Source: a virus
IMG/VR virus record: IMGVR_UViG_3300039106_000158
Location: 1-31,712 of that record
Length of the DNA stretch: 31,712 nucleotides
Direction: 5' to 3' (one strand)
Shown: in pieces, positions 29,025-31,712 of the stretch
Numbering within the stretch: position 1 is the stretch's first letter
How the letters are laid out: the number at the start of each line of letters is the position of its first letter
Made by a program: the position numbers and the translations under genes
The notes under the pieces: generated by a model
Database searches by the model: none
Seen by the model: the letters and a program-made list of their open reading frames with translations, nothing else
Told to the model about the DNA's origin: nothing

Positions 29025-30224
29025 TTAATTAAGTTGTGAATTATAAGAATAAGTTTTTTTAATTTCAATCGTTTCCATGATCAAGCCGTCCTTTCGTGAT
29101 TGCTTCAAGTCATAACCTTGATTGGTAACGTTCACTGGTTCGAATGCGCCGGTCGCAGCTTCAAGATAAACATTCGGCGATTCGTATAATTCCCGAACCA
29201 ACCATTGTTGAACTTCTTGATTGATCCAATCCGAATTCAAAATCATTGTGTCTTCGGCGCGTTTTGAAAACGTTGTCATTTCACCTTGGTATAATGGATA
29301 TATGTAATTCGTTCCACTCCAAATTCCGGACTCCCTTTCGTATGTTGAACCGGCCACCTTTGTTGATTCGGTTGAAACAAGCGTGAACGTAAACGAGTCC
29401 CAAACTCCGAACTTGTTCAACCAATGCAAGCGCCTTGTTGGATATCGGTGACATTCATTGTCGATGTATATCTTGAAGGTTTCCGATGAACCGTTGAATG
29501 ATCCAGTTCCGGCAGCACGCGCAATAACTTCGTAATAAGCGGCGGCGGCAAAATCCAAAGCGGTTATTGTTGTGTTCGCAATAATTGTGTTCGGACTACA
29601 ATCAACAACCGTCAAATCATTTAAGGTCAATGAAGTCACAACATTTGCAATGATTGAACCGGTCGCGGTTCGTAAACGAAAGCGAACATTGAATGCCGTA
29701 TCGTTCGAAATAAATCCAAGGAATATATTTTCATTCAATCCACAAAAATACTTTCGCGCCCTTGGCCAAGATGTCAAGAATTTAACCCCTGGCGTTAATG
29801 GATTGTTCGTGTCGACATTATAGTCTTTATAATTCCAATTGATGAATTCCGGATGTCTCAAAGCGCCGTTGAAAGGTTTCATCGTTGCCGTTGTGGCCGA
29901 TGCGCCAATGACCGGCGGTGTTCCATACTTTTCCGAAACGACAATCCAAGCGTTCGTTATTGCGGTATTGTAATCGGTCGTCAATGATCCGTTGACAATC
30001 AATGGCGACGACAAGAATGACTTCAAAGCTTCGGACGCGTTGAACCTTGACAAGATTCCGAATTGTGGAAAGACTTGATGTGTTGAATATAAACTTCCGA
30101 AAAGGTAAAGTTCAACGATGAAACAAAAATTCGGTTGCGCGGTTTGATCGGATTCGAAAGTCCAAACGATTGGATTGCCGGCCGGTGTGAAAAGTTGCGG
30201 TTGTTGTTGGATTGTTATTGCCAT
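29025..30224 (-). CDS. Tail protein (distal tail-like)
   Basis: 399 aa. Start MAITIQQQPQLFTPAGNPIV with WTFESDQTAQPNFCFIVELY is a well-repeated pattern of a tail protein in Bacteroidota phages. Strand-rich with many aromatic residues (FETLKSFLSSPLIV region) and KFGVWDSFTFTLVSTEST in the middle, CHRYPTRRLHW before it. No catalytic motif is found. It ends 1 base before the 772-aa gene start. Placement near the tail chaperone and hub genes suggests a distal tail or baseplate component. Confidence 0.6.
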   Translation of the reverse strand: MAITIQQQPQLFTPAGNPIVWTFESDQTAQPNFCFIVELYLFGSLYSTHQVFPQFGILSRFNASEALKSFLSSPLIVNGSLTTDYNTAITNAWIVVSEKYGTPPVIGASATTATMKPFNGALRHPEFINWNYKDYNVDTNNPLTPGVKFLTSWPRARKYFCGLNENIFLGFISNDTAFNVRFRLRTATGSIIANVVTSLTLNDLTVVDCSPNTIIANTTITALDFAAAAYYEVIARAAGTGSFNGSSETFKIYIDNECHRYPTRRLHWLNKFGVWDSFTFTLVSTESTKVAGSTYERESGIWSGTNYIYPLYQGEMTTFSKRAEDTMILNSDWINQEVQQWLVRELYESPNVYLEAATGAFEPVNVTNQGYDLKQSRKDGLIMETIEIKKTYSYNSQLN

Positions 30225-30746
30225 TTATCTTTGTGTTGCTTTGTCAAATTTAATACTAAAAATCAAGCCGGTCACTTCGGCCAAATCATTTGCGATGCGG
30301 TCAAGAACATCTTCGCTCAAAACCGTTTCAATTATTTTCTTTGGTCGAATACCGTATTCCTTAATTGAATGCGATATAGCGTAAGCATGCGACGACGTGA
30401 CGCCGTAAGCTTGTTGAATAGCATTCGCCATTCTCGGTGAAACGCCAGGATAGCGAAAACTAAATTCGCTGCCATGATTACTCGAACCAACCGCGTTGAC
30501 GCCTTGATCTTGAAATTTAAAATAGTCATCCGCTTGAATTTCGAAGGAAAGCGCGCCCGTTGGAAACGGAACAACCGAAGACGCAAGGCCACCGGAATTG
30601 TTTGCATTCGCTTTGATGTACGTTCGAAGATCTTCAATTAACTGGTTGCTAACTTTGAGAATGAATTCTTGATAAACGTTTTCCGGTTGCGCGACATTGG
30701 CCGTTGATATTCCGAACCCTTCAAGAAAATCAAAATTATCGGCCAT
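30225..30746 (-). CDS. Tail completion/HK97 gp10-like protein
   Basis: 173 aa. MADNFDFLEGFGISTANVAQ, then VYQEFILKVSNQLIEDLRTY, the central FEIQADDYFKFQDQGVNAVG (glycine-rich loop after aromatic helix) and the C-terminal helix IETVLSEDVLDRIANDLAEV. This helix-strand-helix layout and size are those of gp10-like neck or tail-completion proteins; the family match is moderate. It is coupled to the small ORF before it by a TAATG overlap. The product would act at the head-tail joint. Confidence 0.5.
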   Translation of the reverse strand: MADNFDFLEGFGISTANVAQPENVYQEFILKVSNQLIEDLRTYIKANANNSGGLASSVVPFPTGALSFEIQADDYFKFQDQGVNAVGSSNHGSEFSFRYPGVSPRMANAIQQAYGVTSSHAYAISHSIKEYGIRPKKIIETVLSEDVLDRIANDLAEVTGLIFSIKFDKATQR

Positions 30747-30850
30747 TAACTTAATATGTTTTTTTGTTCGTCAACTAATTTAAAGTAATTCATCCAGAAT
30801 AAAGTTTTTACATAAGGTTGCGCCGTAATTCTTTCCACGTCTTGTCCCAT
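30746..30850 (-). CDS. 34-aa ORF overlapping the tail chaperone gene
   Basis: Frame -1 relative to the 235-aa gene: ATG at 30850, stop at 30746 overlapping the ATG of the next gene (TAATG). The peptide is MGQDVERITAQPYVKTLFWM followed by NYFKLVDEQKNILS. A helical peptide with P-Y-x-x-x-L-F-x-x-N-x-x-x is like small products found next to tail chaperones. The frame opens just after a TGA upstream, so a -1 frameshift fusion is possible, but I find no canonical slippery heptamer. Confidence 0.45.
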   Translation of the reverse strand: MGQDVERITAQPYVKTLFWMNYFKLVDEQKNILS

Positions 30851-31515
30851 CTCTTTTGATAATCGATGAAGGATAGTTGTCCAAGTGAACCACTCTGAAT
30901 TTTTAATTGTTGATCCATTTCCAATGTCATCTTCATCGTCCTCAGTTGTTGAATCGCCAATATAGCGAGATTCCGCGTCTCGTATTCGCGCAAAAAAAAA
31001 CCGAAGAAATTTAAGAATTCATCTCCTGGAAAATGTTCCTTGAATAATTTATACCGGACGTCCGTCGGATTGATTATCCGGCCTTTCGAATCTTCGTGAC
31101 AATAGTCCATGTCTTCTTCGATGTAGCAAATCGCGACCGCCTTGCATGGATCGGATGCAATGTCTTCAATCAATTTCAAGTCAATGATTTGACCGGTCGT
31201 AATGAAACGAAAGTCCTTATAAAAATAATATTTCTTTCCTTCAATTTCAACCAATCCAACCGGATCGCTTGATTTGTATTCCGACAACATCGAAAGCAAT
31301 TGGCTTGAAGCTTGTTGCACGTCGTCGATGTTTCCCTTCTTAATGTTGCTAATCGAAACGCCTGAAAAGATTGAAAGAAGTTGACATTGGAATTCAATCA
31401 TTCCCAACCATTCATCGTCCTGGCGTTCCTTCATTGCATCGGCAAGCATGATCCATTTAGTTAATTGATCCGGCAGGCAATCTTTAATTGTTTTTGGTAG
31501 ATTTAATTTTATCAT
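30808..31515 (-). CDS. Probable tail assembly chaperone
   Basis: 235 aa from the ATG at 31515 (MIKLNLPKTIKDCLPDQLTK); the longer frame to 31575 overlaps the small gene before it deeply. About 100-130 (PVGLVEIEGKKYYFYKDFRF, then ITTGQIIDLKLI) has the y-x-f-x-x-D-l-x-x-i-T-x-G-Q-f-I-D-l pattern of Bacteroidota tail chaperone-like proteins. The later FFGFFLREYETRNLAILAIQ helix fits too. Such proteins guide the tape measure and tube during assembly. The overlapping small ORF after it is consistent with that role. A different structural role cannot be excluded. Confidence 0.5.
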   Translation of the reverse strand: MIKLNLPKTIKDCLPDQLTKWIMLADAMKERQDDEWLGMIEFQCQLLSIFSGVSISNIKKGNIDDVQQASSQLLSMLSEYKSSDPVGLVEIEGKKYYFYKDFRFITTGQIIDLKLIEDIASDPCKAVAICYIEEDMDYCHEDSKGRIINPTDVRYKLFKEHFPGDEFLNFFGFFLREYETRNLAILAIQQLRTMKMTLEMDQQLKIQSGSLGQLSFIDYQKRWDKTWKELRRNLM

Positions 31516-31669
31516 AATGTTCCTTTGCGATTTGATAAGCATGTTCCAACATGAAGACATGTCGTTGCATTTCATTCGGTTTGTTAAAAACTATTAATAC
31601 AGTTCGTCCGGTCTTATCCTTGATGAATTGTTGCACAATCATTCGTTTGTAATTAAGTCCGGATTGCAT
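31484..31669 (-). CDS. 61-aa protein spanning the contig seam
   Basis: 61 aa. MQSGLNYKRMIVQQFIKDKT followed by GRTVLIVFNKPNEMQRHVFM and EHAYQIAKEHYDKIKS. A strand-helix-strand start and a helical end, no family recognised. Its start overlaps the terL stop by 17 bases in the circular reading (bases 31653-31669 equal 80-96), so it is the next gene after terL. The single mismatch between the two seam copies is synonymous here (AAC or AAT for Asn). A later start at the M of MIVQQ is also possible. Confidence 0.6.
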   Translation of the reverse strand: MQSGLNYKRMIVQQFIKDKTGRTVLIVFNKPNEMQRHVFMLEHAYQIAKEHYDKIKSTKNN

Positions 31670-31712
31670 GATATATTCCTTTTCTTTTGTAGTTCTTTAA
31701 GCAATGAACGGC
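31574..31712. repeat. Terminal redundancy, right copy
   Basis: Second copy of the 139-base end sequence (see left copy at 1-139), identical except A at 31652 for G at 79. Joining the copies gives a closed unit of 31,573 bp. Confidence 0.9.

Noticed and set aside
31484-31669. Possible lysogeny functions near the seam or elsewhere
   Set aside because: No tyrosine or serine integrase signature, excisionase or CI-like repressor is present; the one small HTH protein alone does not support lysogeny.

Overview
The window looks like one complete, circularly permuted (or circularised) genome of a tailed phage of siphovirus type. The first 139 bases recur as the last 139 bases with one mismatch, so the non-redundant unit is 31,573 bp and gene 31484-31669 runs across the seam. 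I see no integrase, excisionase or recognisable CI-type repressor, so a virulent life style is likely. The host is probably a Bacteroidota member, plausibly Flavobacteriia. The signs are an AT-rich genome with no Shine-Dalgarno-like leaders, TAnnTTTG-type promoter elements, a DUF3127 protein, a VirE-N/BT4734-type primase-helicase, and virion genes that resemble those of Bacteroidota phages.

All but one of the genes are on the minus strand, so the map reads right to left. The only long non-coding stretch (12650-13115) separates the end of the late genes from the start of the early genes and is full of inverted and direct repeats. Early region (12649 down to about 9.3 kb): several very small proteins, an HNH nuclease, a conserved 81-aa protein, a stand-alone DnaA domain IV-like protein, a cluster of CGTGACGATA iterons next to AT-rich DNA (probable origin), and a NUMOD4-HNH-AP2 nuclease. 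Replication and recombination region (9.3 to 3.6 kb): a primase-helicase, two PD-(D/E)XK nucleases, an ERF annealing protein with a partner exonuclease, and a DUF3127 OB-fold protein with an SSB-like acidic tip. Then come an HTH protein, a sigma-like factor, a small membrane protein, a GT2 glycosyltransferase, and the small and large terminase subunits.

Through the seam the late genes follow: a probable tail chaperone with an overlapping small ORF, a tail-completion-like protein, two tail proteins, a jelly-roll fibre-like protein, the tape measure, prohead protease, scaffold-like protein, major capsid, and probable tail tube. A terminator lies after the tail tube gene. Next come two small proteins, the portal, adaptor-like proteins, then a lysis cassette (membrane protein, holin, amidase, candidate unimolecular spanin) and a metallophosphoesterase. 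The order is unusual because the portal lies far from the terminase, after the capsid and tail genes.

The single plus-strand gene (22555-23232) is a Stealth-type sugar-phosphotransferase inserted between protease and tape measure. Its 3' end overlaps the tape measure gene in antisense. The most notable points are the DnaA-domain/iteron origin, the SSB-mimic in the ERF module, the antisense Stealth gene, the candidate u-spanin, a recurrent CTAAAC leader before start codons, and five ORFs of 33-48 residues joined to their neighbours by start/stop or longer overlaps.
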